A DNA stretch of 64,000 nucleotides, taken from Diacronema lutheri (taxonomy: Eukaryota; Haptophyta; Pavlovophyceae; Pavlovales; Pavlovaceae). Under the pieces are notes generated by a model. It saw only the letters and a program-made list of their open reading frames with translations, ran no database searches and had not been told where the DNA came from. This document shows, one piece after another, positions 39,067 through 48,820 of the stretch; position 1 is the first letter of the stretch, and the number at the start of each line of letters is the position of its first letter. The translations under genes were made by a program, and so were the position numbers. Location: contig JAGTXO010000067.1 of assembly GCA_019448385.1 (NCBI GenBank), positions 1 through 64,000 on the forward strand. Reading direction: 5' to 3'.

Positions 39067-39734
39067 GGCGGCCGCCGCTGGGCGGTCCGGTCCACAGTCG
39101 ACGCGTGAAAAGGAACAGGGAACTCGAACGAAACTGCGGATGCTTTGCTTTTCGTTCGAGTTCCCATCCGGCCGGCGGAAACGCCGGCGCCGAGAAAAGC
39201 CGCACGTCACCGGCCGGTGACTGCGGTGGCGTCGGGCTCGGGCTCGGCGCCGGCGAAGTGACGCTGCGGATCACGATTGACTGGCTGCTCTCGCTCGCGC
39301 GCGCGAAGATGGCGCGCGGACAGGCGCCACCGCATTGCCGGGCGGACCATGGCGCGCAGGCCGACGTGGACGCCTGCCGCGGTGGACGGTGCCTGCTGCC
39401 AGTGCGGCGGCGGCGGCGGCGGCGGGCGGGCACCCTGACTGGCGCACGGGGCAGTTGCGACGACAGTGGTGGCGACGACGGCGACGACGACGATGGCGAT
39501 GGCGACGGCGGCGGCGATGGCGACGACCCCGGCGACAACGGCGGCGCAGCCGGCGTCGCCGCCGCAGCCAGCGGCGGCATCTCCTGGTGCGCTATGCCCC
39601 TGGCGTTGCGTGACCGCGCCGGGGCATCAGCACCGGAACGGCCCGGTGGAGCCGCGTGTACACCACCTCACGCGCCTCGACGCCTCGCTCGAACGGTGGC
39701 GCAAGTGCCCCCAATTAGTGCGTTTATGGGGCGC
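39067..39734. other. 668-bp region without a supported gene; strong hairpin and GAC/GGC repeats
   Basis: It separates two - strand genes. At 39118-39165 a perfect 16-bp inverted repeat lies about 50 bp upstream of the 38719-39066 gene. 39450-39560 is built of gacgac/ggcgac triplets. 39705-39760 has the pair gtttatggggcgcctaatgg. ORFs on both strands cross it, but none shows motif or consistent codon character. An additional exon of a neighbour is possible. Confidence 0.5.
39118..39165. other. Perfect 16-bp inverted repeat
   Basis: gggaactcgaacgaaa (39118-39133) and tttcgttcgagttccc (39150-39165) flank a 16-nt loop. The arms are less GC-rich than their surroundings, so the pairing is unlikely to be a composition artefact. 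It would lie in the 5' UTR or promoter of the small membrane protein gene. Confidence 0.75.
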
Positions 39735-41147
39735 CTAATGGGGGCCACTCTGCGGTCTTGGGGTGTCGGGCGTGGGTTGGTCGAGCCGGACGGTCGTGAA
39801 ATTTCGATGTACAAACGCATCGTAGTAGAAGGCGCAGCACGGCGCGTCCGCACCGCCGCTCGGCACTGCGCTCGCTGCGTACGTTTGCGCGCCCACGCCG
39901 ACGCGCCTCGACGCGAGCGCGGCGGCACGATGCGTCGCGCATTCGGCCGCGCCGCCGCCCGACAGCAGCCATCGTGCCGGGTCCGCCTCGCGGCTGAGGT
40001 CCAGCGCGTCCGGTGCGAACGGCCTTGGGCGCACGTCGCGCGGGTTCTGGCCGAGCGGGCACCACGTGCGCGCGGCGCGCGCGGGCGACGTGCCACAGTT
40101 GAGGATCGGCAGCAGCGGGTCGCATGCGCATGGCCGCTCGGCGCGCACGCCGGTGCGCAGCTCAACGCTCGGTGGCGGGCAGGCGCCGCACAGGTCCCGA
40201 TGCGTGCCGCACGCGCCCGCGCACACGACGAGTTCCGATCGTCCGACAAAGCCGGCGGTGGTGCCGCCAAGCGCACCGGCGACCTGGATCGAGTCGTACC
40301 CGAGCTGCAGCGCGCGCGTGCACCAGTGCGTGTCCTCGCCGAGGAGGAAACTTCCGATGCGCGGCGTGTGCGCATCGTCGACCGGCGGCCGGGTGCCGAG
40401 GCGCGGGGCGAGCTGATCGCGCGAGTCGACGCGGAGCGAGCGGCCGACGTTGACCCACACGCCCGTGCCCTTGGCCACGAAGAACCAGCAGCCGTATGCC
40501 AGCGGCAAAGGCAGCCGGTATTGCTCGTGCCGCGACGGGCGGCGCGCCCTGCGCGCCTCGAGCTTCTCAATCATCTCGTGGTACAGCGACCAACCGCGGG
40601 AATGGCCCTCCTGCCAGGGCGAGTTGACGGTGGTGGCGACGCGCGTCACCTCTACCCATGCGCCGTCCGCAACGAGCACCAGCGCGCGCCGCGCCTGCCG
40701 CTGCCGCGCTGCGTCCATGCCGCCGGTCGCGTTCTGGCCGCGCACGCACCGCTCGAGGAACGAGCCGTAACGGCTCATGTCGCGCAGCGGGTCGGGCCGG
40801 CCGTGGCACTTGCGCGCGCGCGAGCCGTCGTGCGGGTACTGCACGCGCCACAAAGGCGCGCGCGGCGCCGCCGCGCAGTGCTTCGCGCACGACTCAAGCC
40901 TGCGGAACGCGCACACGCCGGCGCGGAGCGGCGCGAGCGCGCGCTCGTGCTGCTCGTGCGCGTGGTAAGCGAAGCGCACCGACTCTCGCGGCCTTTCCGC
41001 GAGCAGCTCGGCCGTCGACCCCGCGCCGTACACCGCGCGCAGATACCCGAGCCACGCGTCGTCTTGGCCCGCGGGCGCGGGCCAACGGGGGTCCGACGGC
41101 GCGTCGGCAGTGGCGGCGAATAGCGCCGCGAGCATCCGGGCTGCCAT
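39735..41147 (-). CDS. Unknown 470-residue Cys-rich protein
   Basis: Single exon, ATG 41147 (MAARMLAALFAATADAPSDP, a likely signal peptide) to tag 39735. The centre reads like a folded secreted or lumenal domain: LPLAYGCWFFVAKGTGVWVN followed by VGRSLRVDSRD, SFLLGEDTHWCTRALQLGYD, then a Cys-rich segment (LVVCAGACGTHRDLCGACPP; CACDPLLPILNCG). The phrase YGCWF...G.GV.VNVGRSLR recurs, as far as I recall, in uncharacterised proteins of other algae, but I know no function. The C-terminus ends FTTVRLDQPTPDTPRPQSG. Codon use matches neighbouring real genes (G/C third positions), while the antisense 687-residue frame does not carry any motif. Confidence 0.72.
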   Translation of the reverse strand: MAARMLAALFAATADAPSDPRWPAPAGQDDAWLGYLRAVYGAGSTAELLAERPRESVRFAYHAHEQHERALAPLRAGVCAFRRLESCAKHCAAAPRAPLWRVQYPHDGSRARKCHGRPDPLRDMSRYGSFLERCVRGQNATGGMDAARQRQARRALVLVADGAWVEVTRVATTVNSPWQEGHSRGWSLYHEMIEKLEARRARRPSRHEQYRLPLPLAYGCWFFVAKGTGVWVNVGRSLRVDSRDQLAPRLGTRPPVDDAHTPRIGSFLLGEDTHWCTRALQLGYDSIQVAGALGGTTAGFVGRSELVVCAGACGTHRDLCGACPPPSVELRTGVRAERPCACDPLLPILNCGTSPARAARTWCPLGQNPRDVRPRPFAPDALDLSREADPARWLLSGGGAAECATHRAAALASRRVGVGAQTYAASAVPSGGADAPCCAFYYDAFVHRNFTTVRLDQPTPDTPRPQSGPH

Positions 41148-41461
41148 CGTGCTTCGTTCAGTTTGTTGCACGGCAACATAAGTAAGTATTACTTACGTTG
41201 TATTTATGATCCCGCGCGGCGACAGCGGCGGCGGCCGGCGGGGGCCGGCGAGGGGTGGCTAGGCGTGCGTGCGTGTCCGCCCATGCCGCGTCCAGCCGCG
41301 TGCTTGCCGTCCCGGCCGTCCCCGCTGCCGGCGTGCACAGGGTCGACGCCGTGATTTCGGCCCGACGTTGCGCGCTCTCTTTCGCTCGCTCCGTTTGTCC
41401 AGCCTCGGCCCCGTGCACGCCCCCCCCTGCTGACCCGCCTGTAAGCGTCGTTAGTGTATTT
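41148..41461. promoter_or_regulatory. 314-bp divergent promoter region
   Basis: Lies between the - strand gene starting at 41147 and the + strand gene at 41462. The first 60 bp is AT-rich (aacataagtaagtattactt) with a near-palindrome gtaagtattacttac. gtatttatgat occurs twice, at ~41199 and immediately before the + ATG (~41455), the second inside a motif shared with 61626-61645. Confidence 0.5.
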
Positions 41462-42030
41462 ATGATGGCAGCCCGGATGCCATCATTCGGCGCCACACTC
41501 CGTCGCCTGCCCGTGCCCGTCGAAGCCGTCAACCTCTTCGACGCGCTCCTCTCTCTGCATGTCAGCATGGCCTGCGCTCTCAGCGACAACGCGCGCGCGA
41601 ACCCGCCCATGCCGCTCGCCGGCGTGCGCATCGGCGAGGCTGCGCATCCCGGTCCACGCGTGGCCACCCCTGCCCGACCCCTCGCCGTCCAGCGACACGT
41701 CATCTCCGCTCGCGCGCCTGCTCGCCACGGCTTCGTGCGACCGCCGCACGTCCGCGGCGACTCCGCCTGTCGGAGGACGCAACATTCTCATCGCACTGCT
41801 TCCGTTGGCTCATCTGTACTCCACATGCATGTGTGGCCTACCCCCCCCCCCCCCCCCCCGCTCAGTCGGCAGTGCGCGCGTCGGTGGCCAACGCCGCACG
41901 CAGCTCGGCGAGCGCCTTGCGCACGACGCCAACGCTCCAGAAGGCGTTCAGCAAGGGGAACAATGCGCTCATTCAGCCCATCCACTGCGCCGCGCGCATC
42001 GGATGGCGGCGCCCTAAGACCGTGGTGTGA
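41462..42030 (+). CDS. Small protein with an RIGEA..HPGP motif, possibly mobile-element derived
   Basis: Two exons, 41462-41830 and 41866-42030 (tga), 177 residues, phase 0 junction. The start is the tandem ATG ATG (MMAARMPSFGATLRRLPVPV). VRIGEAAHPGP at residues ~62-72 is the short N-terminal signature I know from many uncharacterised protist proteins, often next to retroelement-like ORFs. The second exon gives SAVRASVANAARSSASALRT and ends in IGWRRPKTVV. The intron is only 35 nt and is almost entirely poly-C between gtgtggccta and gctcag. No catalytic motif is present, so either a domesticated fragment or a truncated element is possible. Confidence 0.5.
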
Positions 42031-42042
42031 GTATGGGTTTTC

Positions 42043-42480
42043 ATGCAAAACAACCCCAGTTGGGAACGTTTGGCTCAACCGTTGAAACTTAATGGAAAAG
42101 CGCCGCATCGACAAGTCGATGACGTTTATTACGAACGCCGCGCGGGCGATTTCAATGCGAAAGACCTATCTGTGATCGGAAACGTGGCTGTGCACGGCAA
42201 AACGCGCCTGTACGATGAACTGGTTACAACGAGTGTCATCGCCCAGAATATCGTCGTCGAAGCTGTGCGATCTCCCTTTCAGATGAGCCAACTCCCGTCC
42301 CAATCGGACATCGGCAGCAGTGGTGACGCCCCGTCGAACATGAGGAGGTTTGCCCCTTTTATCGCCCACGACCCCCATGGGGACGCTCGCGCGGCGGCCG
42401 CACACCTAATGCGCGGTCTATGCATTCAGCCCGCATGGAGGATTGATGGTCACCGGCCACGAAGGCGGTCGCCGGCCTGA
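42043..42480 (+). CDS. Unassigned ORF in a locally GC-poor island
   Basis: 145 codons from ATG 42043. The sequence from ~42030 to 42370 is close to balanced GC, unlike everything around it, and codon third positions are mixed. The translation (QNNPSWERLAQPLKLNGKAP, DDVYYERRAGDFNAKDLSVI, YDELVTTSVIAQNIVVEAVR) looks protein-like but matches no family I know. It starts 12 bp after the preceding stop. Its last third returns to high GC and to Arg-rich composition. Foreign or recently inserted DNA is the simplest explanation; it may not be a gene. Confidence 0.3.
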   Translation: MQNNPSWERLAQPLKLNGKAPHRQVDDVYYERRAGDFNAKDLSVIGNVAVHGKTRLYDELVTTSVIAQNIVVEAVRSPFQMSQLPSQSDIGSSGDAPSNMRRFAPFIAHDPHGDARAAAAHLMRGLCIQPAWRIDGHRPRRRSPA

Positions 42481-42494
42481 GTTAATCACCTGGC

Positions 42495-42938
42495 ATGCCA
42501 GCGGTTGGGCCTTCATCGCCTTCAGGTCTCGCTGCTCGCCGACCCGCGCCCGCGGGCGCAACCCGCGCCCCGCCGACGGCCTCACCGCTCGTGGTTTGGC
42601 CGTGTGCCGTTTACCACTACCAGCTCCGCCACGACCCCGCGCTGTGCGAGCTCAAGGATCTCGTTCTGCCTCACGCGCTACGGCCTGTCGGACACTCGCC
42701 GCAGCAGGCCGCGAAGCGCCGGGCGGCGACCGTCTTCGGCGAGTGGCGGCGCGCGTGCGCCCAGTTCAACGAGGAGCCCTTCGGCGTGCAGCCGGGCCAG
42801 GTGGGCCCGATGCTGCAATGGCTCGTCGACGAGGCCTTCCGAGACATGCTGCAGTGCAACGAAACGCCCGTCGCCGCGGCGACCTCCGTGCTTTGGTGCT
42901 TTTTTGAGCAGTGCGCGATGGCTTTGGTCATGATGTAA
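42495..42938 (+). CDS. Unassigned ORF with a helical, recombinase-like region
   Basis: 147 codons from ATG 42495 to taa 42938. After a low-complexity start the second half is convincingly coded: HYQLRHDPALCELKDLVLPH, KRRAATVFGEWRRACAQFNE, VGPMLQWLVDEAFRDMLQCN, VLWCFFEQCAMALVM. The helical layout (an FxxWxxFC-like helix, a Pro/Gly turn, a helix with LxWLxxE) recalls the N-terminal SAM-like domain of tyrosine recombinases, and no catalytic domain follows. It could equally be one exon of an undetected gene. The next 200 bp to the kinesin stop show nothing recognisable. Confidence 0.35.
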   Translation: MPAVGPSSPSGLAARRPAPAGATRAPPTASPLVVWPCAVYHYQLRHDPALCELKDLVLPHALRPVGHSPQQAAKRRAATVFGEWRRACAQFNEEPFGVQPGQVGPMLQWLVDEAFRDMLQCNETPVAAATSVLWCFFEQCAMALVMM

Positions 42939-43139
42939 GGCCCGAGCTTGCCCGCGCTCTTTTGGCGGCACAGAACAAGCAGCTCGTTGCAGAATGCGTG
43001 CAGCTAAGGCTGGCCGTTGCCGTCGACGTGGGTAGAAAAACGTAAGAAAACGGGCCTTGGCAGGAGGACCCCTTGCTCCATCTCTTCGCCCCTCAGCCTG
43101 GCACGGCCGGGGCGCCGCCCATCAACGCCCTCGGCGGCC

Positions 43140-46100
43140 TCACGGCGCGGCCGCGACCGACTGCCCCGCGCTGCTCGCGCTCCGGCTGAGCACTTCCGCG
43201 AGCGCGCGGCCGTCGAGCGCCCCGAACGCGCGCGCGCGCGCCTCGGCGATCGCTTTGCGCGAAGGCGCCGAGCACGCGCGCGTGATCGCCGCGGCGGGCG
43301 CCGGCCAGAGCGCTGCAAACGCGACGAACGCGTCGCACAGCCGCTCGGCCTCGGCGCCGCCGCCGTCCGCACCGCAGCCGTGAAGGAGCGAATCTGCGAA
43401 GAAGTCATCGAGCAGCGGGCCCGCTTTCGCGAGCCGGCCGACGAGCCTCGCTGCCGACGGCGCGCGCGCCGCGTCAGCGTCGCTCGCATCCGACGCGCAG
43501 TCTGCGCCGCCCGCACCGATGCTGCCCGCGCCCGCGCACAAGTGCTCCGTCGATCGCGGCTGCGCGGGCGCGCGCAGCATGGCGACGAGGGCCTCGACGC
43601 ACTCGCGCCGCAGCGCGTGCTTGCGCCGGTCGCGGCAGCCGGCGAGGAGGAGCGGGAGCATGCGCGCCGCGGGGCACGCGCGCAGCAGGCCGACGCTTGC
43701 CCTACGCGCCGCCGCTTGCAGCGGTCCGCTACTGCCACCGTCGGCCGCCCAAGCCGTACCAGGCGCGCCGCCGCCGCCGCCCGCCGCCGTGGCTCCGGCG
43801 CCCGCGGCAGTCGCACGTGCGCCGCCCGAGCCGATGCGAAGAGCGAGCGGGAGGAGAAGCTCGGCGAGAGGCGCGAGCGCCCTGTCGCACAGCGGCGGCA
43901 CGGCCGCGAAGGCAAGCGGTGGCCGCCCGCAGCGGCCATCGCTTGCATCGGCCGGTGGCGTGGCGAGCGCGGCAAGAGCGGCGACGACGCTAAGGGCGGC
44001 GGCGACGACGGGCGGTGCGACGTCGTCGAGCGCGGCTGCGAGCGGCTCGCGCAGCGAGGCGAGCAGGGCGGCGGCTGCACGGTGCGCATGGGGCGACGAC
44101 GGGCAGCGAAGAGCGGGGCAAAACGGGGAGGGGGGGGGGGGTGAGCATTGAAGGGCGGGGCAAGAAAGCGCGGGGAATAAAATGGCGGGGCAAGAGAAAG
44201 AAGGAAAGGGCGGGGGACGTAACGGCGGGGCAAGGAACGGCGGGAGTGCGGTGGGCGAGCAGTGCATGCGGCCGCGCGCTGCAGCAGCAAGCGCTCGTGG
44301 TGGCGCCGGGGGCGCGGAAAGGGGGGGGGGGGAGGGGGGCGGTTGTGGCGCTGGGAGCGCGGGAAAGGAAGATGGGGTGGGGGGGGGGGGGGGGGGGGGG
44401 GTGAAGGGGGATTGTGGCGCTGGCAGCGCGGTGCAGCGCTCGCGGCGCGGTAGCGCCTTACCGCCAAACGGGGCGAGCGCCCAGCTGCTGGCGTGCGGAT
44501 GTGCGCCGTCAAGCAGCGCGCTGATACGGCCGAGCAACGCAATGCGCGCGGCGCGGTTTGTGCGCGAGGCGTCGAGCGCAGCCGCAGCGGACGCGAGCTC
44601 GCGGCGGTAGGCGCGCTGCGCGCCAGTCAGCACAGTCAACGCGCCGCCGCCGAGAGCGTGCGCGGGAGGCGGCGCAGACGCAGCGCTGGGTGCGCTGGAT
44701 GGCGGGGCGGTGGGTGGCGGGGCGGTGGGTGCGTGCGCCGCAGCGGACGGCGCGGCGGGATGCGTGCGAACCAACTGGTGCTGCAAGGATGGCGGCTGCA
44801 CCAGGGCCCTGCGCGGCGCCGTGGGCAGTGAGGCACTGTCCGGATCATTGGGGCGGGTCGAGGCACCAACGGCGCCAATGGCACTTACCGCGCAAATGCC
44901 GCGCGCATGCGCCGACGCGCCAACGCAGGGCGAGGATGGCGCGGGCCGCGCCGACGGCGACAGAACGCGCTGCGCCACGCACGCGGGCGTTATGCGCACG
45001 CACAAGCCACCGCCGCCTCCGTCCCCGTCCGCGCCGGCGCCGGCGTCGACGCTGGCGTGCGGCCCGGGCGGGCCGCGCTTGAGACAGCCGTGCGCGAAGG
45101 CCGCGAGCGAGCCGGCCGGCGAGGCACACGCCGCGCGCGGCGGTGACGCGAGCTGCACAGACGCCCGGCGCGTGGCGGCCTCGGCCTCGTAGCACGCCGC
45201 AATCGCCGCCACGTCCGTGTTGCTGCGCGCGAGAAGCGGCCGCGGCGGCGATTGCGCGCCATCGCCGCACCCTCGCGCGTCGCCCGCGCCGGCGCCCGCC
45301 GCGCCCTCCACCGCAATTGCCCTCCGCGCAGCAGCCGCAGCCGCGAGCCGAAAGCCGACGCGCCTGCCGCGCGAGGGTACGGTCGCCGGCCCGAGCAGCA
45401 CGACCTCCCCGTCGCCATCGTGTTCGTCGCCCTCGCCGGCGTCGCCACCGCCGCTCGCGCGCGCGTGGCGCGCCCGCCGCGCGCGCACCCCGCCCATCGC
45501 CGCCTCGACCGATGCCGCCTCCTCCTCCGACCTGCGCTCGGAGACGCGCGGCACGCGAACCCAGAGCGCGCGAAGCGCCGCGACGCGCGCGCCGCGCGCC
45601 GCCACAGCGGCGCGTTGCGCCTCGACGGCCACGCCGTCCGAGTTGTCCGCGGCGTCCGCCGCCGCGCTCGCCGCTCCGCGCTCGGCGAGGCGCAGTCGAC
45701 GCGCGGCGAGCACCGCGGCGGGTGGTGAGAGACCGCCAAGCTCGAGGCGTTTACGCACGAGCGCAGATGCCGCCACTGCCGCGTCGGCGAAGCCACCGCC
45801 GCCCTCGAGCGCGGCGGCCGCGGCCGCGGTGACGGCGATCGCGTCCGCGCGGCGGCCCCAACCCGCCGTGCCGTTGCCATCCCCAGCCTCGCCTGCCTCC
45901 TCGCCGCCACCGCCGCCATCGTCGCCTGCGCCTCGCGCGCGACGCCCGCCCGAGCCGCACGTGGTGCCGCCGGCAGCCGGCGATCGAGCGAGCAGCGGCT
46001 GGCGCAGGCTGAGGCGCGCGTCAGCGAGCTCCGCCGTCTCCAAGTCGACCACGCACCGGACGAGCGCCGCCGCCGCCGCCGCGTCCGGTGCGTCGGCCGC

Positions 46101-48788
46101 TCCGCCGTCCGACGCGCGGCGCGCACCCACCGCGCGCTCCGGCGTGCCGTCCGGCGCCGCGGCCGGGTGCGCGAGCGCGATGGCGGACGCAAAGTCGAGA
46201 AGGAGCGCGAGCTGCACGTCACGCCGCGCGAGTGCGTCGCTCAGCTCCGCCACGCGCCGCGTGAGCGCCGCGCGCTCCGCCGCCCAGCCGCCCACGCCGC
46301 CGTCTCCGCGCGGCCGCGCACATCCGGGCGGCGTGCCGCGGACGGCGGCGCGCGGCCGCGCGCCCGCCGCGCCGCCCGCGCTGTGCCCGTGCAACGGTGA
46401 CGACTGTAACGACGGCTTAGCCGTCATGCTGCCGCCGAAGCTCGGCAGGCCGTTGGCGCCACGTAACGCGCAGCCGTCACCATACTCGTCACCACAGCCG
46501 TCACCACAGCCGTCACCGCTTTCGTCACCGGTTTCGTCGGCGCCAGCGCCCTCCGCCGCGCCGCCGAGCGCGTGGAAGCCAAAGAGCGAGAAAGAGCGCG
46601 CGGGCATCGCAAAGCGACCACGCGCTCCGCGCGCGCACGCCGGCGCGCCCAACGCCCTCGCCGGCGCCGCGCAGTGCGGTTCCGACTGGCGCCGTCGGAA
46701 ACTTCCGCGCAGCCCGACCGCCGCCGCGCCCGCCCCGCTGCGCGCGCTGGGCGCGTTCGGACTGCCTGCGCCCGCCGCGCCCGCCGCGCCAGCGCCAGCG
46801 ACGAGGATGAGCCGCGTGAGGCCGGCGATGCGCTGCTCGAGCGAGCAGATCATATCCTGCTGCTCGTGCACGACCTCGCGCCATGGAGACGCGTCGAGCG
46901 CCTCCGCGGGCACGAGCTTGTTGAGCGACGGCACGATGGCCGCGTGCGAGGAGGGCAGCGGGCCGCGCGCGGCGCGCGAGACAGGCGAGCCCGCGCACGC
47001 GCCGCCCGTGCCGTTTGCGGCGGCCGCCGCGTCGCCGCCCGCGCGCGCCGCGTCCGCCGCCTTGGCCGCCGAGCGCTCGCGCGCAAGCGGAGCCAAGGCC
47101 CAACCGGCGCCCGCGCGGATCACGTGCACGGCCTTGGGCGTGACCATGGGAGGCGGCGTGTCTGGAGGCGATGGCGAGCGTGCGCGCGCGCCGTCGCCGT
47201 CGCCATCGCCGTCGTCGTCGCCGCCGGTGCGGACGGCGGGCGGCGGCGGTGGCGGCGCGCCAGGCGCGGCGCGCGCGGTCGCAGCGACGAGGGCCGACGC
47301 GAGCGCGCTCGGGTCGACGGCGTGCGCGTGCGGCTGCGCGAGCGGCGCGGCTGGCTGGCTGTGCAACTGCAGCTGGAGCAGCTGCTGGCGGAGCTGCGCG
47401 ATCTCGTCCTCGTACTGGCGGAGGAGGGCTGCCGCTCCGCAGGCGGGAGCGGAGGGAGGGGGTGAGGGGGGGGAGAAGGGAGGGGTTGTGGCGGGCGAGC
47501 GGGTGGCAATGAGAGGGCGGGCGGCGAGGGCGGCGAGAGCGAACAGCGGCGAGCGGGGCGTGGCACTCGGCGCAGGCGTGGCGGTGGGCGCCGCGTGGTG
47601 GGCGATGCGCATGGTGGTCAGAGGCTGCGCCGCGCCATGCCGCGCGCGCATGCACACCGGTGTGGCTGAGCGCCTCGTTGCAGCGCGGCGCGTTCGTCAC
47701 GCGCTTGGCGCGCGTCGCGAAGCGAAGCGTCGCGAGCGTTTCGCCCGCGCAGTGCATCGACGGCGAGACGGTACAGAGCATGACGGTTCGCGCGTTGCCG
47801 CCCAGGGAGGGCTGAAGGAGGCGCGTGAGCTTTGATGAACGCCATTCGAGGACGCGCTGCAGGAAAAGGGAAATGGGCGGCCATCGTGCCGAGGAGGCGG
47901 GGAGGGGCGGGTAAATTCATGGCCGCGCGGGGCGTGTGAGCGGGACGCACGGATGAAGGGGCGTGGTACGGGCGCAGGGGCGCCTGGGCGGTGCAGGGAG
48001 CTGGTGCAGGGAGCTGGTGAAGGTTGCTTCGCATAGCGGCGAGCAGCGCGCGGTGTCGCGCGGCGCGCGCTGCGCCGCGGCGACGGCGGCAGCGACAGTG
48101 GCGCAGCAGAGCGGGGGGCGGTGCAAGCGGACGGGGAGGCCGTGTGCACGACGCGCGCGCACGCGGTGCGCGCGCAGCGCGGGCGGGCGGGCGGGCGGGC
48201 GGGCGGGCGGGCGAGCGGGCGGGCGGGCGGGCGAGCGGGCGGGCGGGCGGGCGACCGAGCGGTGTGCGCCGCACTTTGCCGTCGGAAAGCTTTGCAATCA
48301 CAGACGAGAGCACGAGGAGCGAGCGATTGATAAACCCGCCCTCCTTAAGGCGCGCGCCCTCGCTGCCTGCAGCAGCCGCACGCTCGGAGCCCGCGAGGTC
48401 GACGAGCATCAGCGTCGACGAGCGCACGGCGCCCGCGCGCGCCGCGCGCGCGGACGGCGTGAGCGGCGGCTGGGGCGCGCACGACGACGACGCGCCGCCC
48501 AACGAGCCCGATGACGAGCTCGACATGCCGCGCGTGAGCTGCGCGCACGAGCCCGCGCATGTGCCCGCGCACGCCGCGCACGTCGCGCCGGCCGCGTCGC
48601 CGTCGGCGTGCGTGGTTGCAGGGCCGGACTCAATCACGATGCGCAAGATGGAGTGCGCGCGCGAAGAGAGAGCGTTCAGTTGAGTTCGCTCAGTGTGCAT
48701 GCGCGCGGCGCCCTGAGCGAGAAGGGACAGGGCCTGCGACTCGGAGTAGAGCGGCTCCTCGCGCAGGCCGTCGATGCGCTGCGCGCGG

Positions 48789-48820
<32 letters not shown>

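Noticed and set aside
39060-41123. 687-residue + strand ORF
   Set aside because: Antisense to a better-supported Cys-rich protein with a signal-like start and coherent codon use; the + frame is Arg/Ala-rich with no motif.
41190-41215. Near-palindrome gtaagtattacttac as a transposon end
   Set aside because: No matching inverted copy or target duplication was found nearby; it may simply be part of an AT-rich promoter.
45217-47835. 872-residue + strand ORF
   Set aside because: Shadow of kinesin exon 5 on the opposite strand; the kinesin frame has motor, neck and in-phase splice junctions.
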